From a virus, in IMG/VR virus record IMGVR_UViG_3300009702_000085, positions 1 through 23,993 of that record: DNA of 23,993 bases, one strand, 5' to 3'. Below the pieces are notes generated by a model. That model was not told the origin of the DNA. It worked only from the letters and a program-made list of their open reading frames with translations, and did not search any database. Shown one piece after another: positions 23,056-23,993 of this stretch; positions within the stretch are counted from its first letter, which is position 1, and every line of letters begins with the position of its first letter. Both the position numbers and the translations under genes were made by a program.

Positions 23056-23543
23056 TTATATCCACAGCTTGGACATTCATGTTCTGTGGGAATATTTTCA
23101 TCAATTTCCTTTTCACCTTCTCCGGCTTCAGGTGCAAATATTGTATAATCAAAATCTTCATCATTAATTACATTTGATAAAATTTCATTATCTATATTTA
23201 TTTCACTTTTAAGCTGTTCAAATATATCCTCGTCAATTATTGCCATGTTTGTGATTTTATCAAAGACCGCAAGCGCCAATTTTTCTTCTTCCGGTGTCAA
23301 ATCAACCTGGATATATGGCACGTCTTCATTATCTTTAAGCGCCTGCATAACTCGTTCATGGCCATCTAAAATATTTCCAGTTTGAATATTTTCAACCACA
23401 ACACCGATCCAGCCCAATTCTTTTAGTGATTCCTGAACTGCTATTCGTTGCTGCTGTGGATGTTTACGCCAATTCAAAGGGTTTGCTGTAAATTGATCGG
23501 CTGGCTTTGTTCCATATTTTACTATCTTGTTTTTTATATTCAT
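23049..23543 (-). CDS. ParB-like nuclease-domain protein without a methyltransferase domain
   Basis: The protein has 164 residues. The ParB core reads NWRKHPQQQRIAVQESLKEL and NILDGHERV (57-65, the Asp-Gly-His-x-Arg motif). A helical acidic part (EEEKLALAVFDKITNMAII) follows. The C-terminus CPSCGYKW is a single Cys-x-x-Cys knuckle, the usual end of ParB proteins found beside phage DNA methyltransferase genes. It probably binds or nicks DNA, or helps target the neighbouring methyltransferases. Its ATG overlaps the TGA of the upstream gene (ATGA) and its TGA lies inside the next gene's start. A second ParB domain is fused to the next-but-one gene. Confidence 0.8.
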   Translation of the reverse strand: MNIKNKIVKYGTKPADQFTANPLNWRKHPQQQRIAVQESLKELGWIGVVVENIQTGNILDGHERVMQALKDNEDVPYIQVDLTPEEEKLALAVFDKITNMAIIDEDIFEQLKSEINIDNEILSNVINDEDFDYTIFAPEAGEGEKEIDENIPTEHECPSCGYKW

Positions 23544-23860
23544 TGTTCACTCTTCGATGTTTGTTTTTCTGCATCCTTTATCGCCGCGATTAAATTACTT
23601 CCGCGCCCGATAATTCTTTTGCCGCCTTCTTTTTTATCCACGATGCACATTATTTTTGCCTCTCCTGATTGAGTCGATCTGTCTTGGATAATATAAACAA
23701 AGTCAAATTGTGCCCACGATTCAAAGATCGCCTCAAGGGAGTCCTGAATGGTAATCTCGGATATATATTTCCAGGCAAGTGCTGCCTCTTTCTAACCGGC
23801 GCTTTTTTCATCTGCTTTGACCTCTTCGGTCAATTCTTTTAGCAGCTTTTCGATATACAA
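23540..23860 (-). CDS. Small acidic phage protein interrupted by one in-frame TAG
   Basis: From TTG 23860-23858 (GGAAG about 9 bases upstream) the frame reads LYIEKLLKELTEEVKADEKSAG and, after TAG 23794-23792, KEAALAWKYISEITIQDSLE, then AIFESWAQFDFVYIIQD and GGKRIIGRGSNLIAAIKDAE, to a TGA that overlaps the next ATG (ATGA). The 83-codon part after the TAG looks like a real alpha/beta protein, but its only in-frame ATG lies 47 codons on and would cut it in half. So it is either a nonsense-broken gene or one read through the TAG. With the TAG as sense it would be 106 residues. No family is recognised. Confidence 0.5.
23792..23794 (-). other. In-frame TAG inside the small acidic gene
   Basis: The context is GCC GGT TAG AAA GAG GCA, in the same frame as the upstream 22 codons and the 83 downstream codons. 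The reading frame on both sides agrees, with no frameshift needed. Only this codon blocks the gene. It is the second such site in the window, after 2408-2410. Confidence 0.6.
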
Positions 23861-23863
23861 AAA

Positions 23864-23993
23864 TCATATCTTCCTTTTGAAAAGTTTTCGTCCCCAAATA
23901 TAACCAGCCGGAGCAACTATAAAAATAACTCCGGCGACGCCGATGTTAGAGAAAATTGTATCTTCTTTGAAATAATATCCTGCGGCAAAGAAA
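23864..23993 (-). CDS. C-terminal end of a membrane protein (cut by window edge)
   Basis: The last 42 residues of a gene entering from the right edge read FFAAGYYFKEDTIFSNIGVA, then GVIFIVAPAGYIWGRKLFKR and KI, ending at TGA 23866-23864. About residues 15-33 form one hydrophobic, membrane-like helix followed by a basic tail, the expected cytoplasmic side. The first part may be the end of a previous helix. The TTG of the next gene lies only 3 bases beyond its stop. Nothing more can be said about function. Confidence 0.5.
   Translation of the reverse strand, partial: FFAAGYYFKEDTIFSNIGVAGVIFIVAPAGYIWGRKLFKRKI

Noticed and set aside
23650-23815. A separate 53-codon frame starting ATG AAA AAA GCG across the TAG-interrupted gene
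   Set aside because: Its product is Arg/Pro/Leu-rich without recognisable features, and it ends before the next gene. The other frame gives a well-formed acidic protein whose stop overlaps the next ATG.
1-23993. CRISPR arrays, tRNA genes, rRNA genes, insertion sequences, attachment sites
   Set aside because: I read both strands for repeated spacers, cloverleaf-type ends, transposase motifs and integrase-linked repeats and found nothing I could support.

Overview
The window is a block of tailed-phage (or prophage) late genes. Every gene I can support reads on the minus strand, so the biological order runs from high to low coordinates. The package is that of a siphovirus: two terminase subunits, portal, HK97-fold capsid with a separate scaffold, tail tube protein, frameshifted tail chaperones, a 646-residue tape measure, tail-tip proteins and a lysis cassette. 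I see no sheath or contractile baseplate genes and no integrase. The DNA is AT-rich. Genes are packed with ATGA, TAATG or TAGTG overlaps, and many have Shine-Dalgarno sequences (AAGGAG, CGGAGT, AAAGGA). The exported proteins carry short Lys-rich signal peptides ending FAQ or FGQ, a style common in the Bacteroidota/Ignavibacteriota/Chlorobi group. That hint about the host is inference only.

Layout from right to left. (1) 23993-20146: the end of a membrane protein, a small gene interrupted by an in-frame TAG, a ParB-like protein, a C5-cytosine methyltransferase, a ParB-DNA methyltransferase fusion and a CX3CX2C radical SAM protein. This looks like a DNA-modification cluster. (2) 20056-17897: small and large terminase subunits and one small gene. 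(3) A TTGACA-16-TATATT promoter candidate and a leader hairpin (17908-17824). (4) 17799-8666: tail module, consisting of a tail-terminator candidate, a 58-residue gene, tail tube, G/GT chaperones with an A_AAA_AAG -1 slip site, tape measure, a possible beta-propeller fibre and three tail-tip proteins. (5) 8669-5097: portal, Mu gpG-like and Mu gpF-like proteins and connector-region genes. (6) A complex hairpin element (5091-5025), then scaffold and major capsid protein, then another hairpin (3419-3398). (7) 3377-1244: a small protein, two exported proteins and a C-type-lectin-fold protein with the hallmarks of a diversity-generating retroelement (DGR) target. (8) 1189-1: an exported protein, two small membrane proteins and the start of an M15-type endolysin.

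Three points stand out. The tail module sits between terminase and portal, which reverses the usual terminase-portal-capsid-tail order. The DGR target ends in an adenine-poor, GC-rich variable region, but no template repeat or reverse transcriptase lies in the window. The same DGR target gene is joined in frame, through a single TAG codon, to an upstream signal-peptide segment. A second gene at the right end is also broken only by an in-frame TAG. Together these raise the possibility of amber readthrough and of a diversified protein exported to the host surface, though two independent nonsense mutations remain possible.
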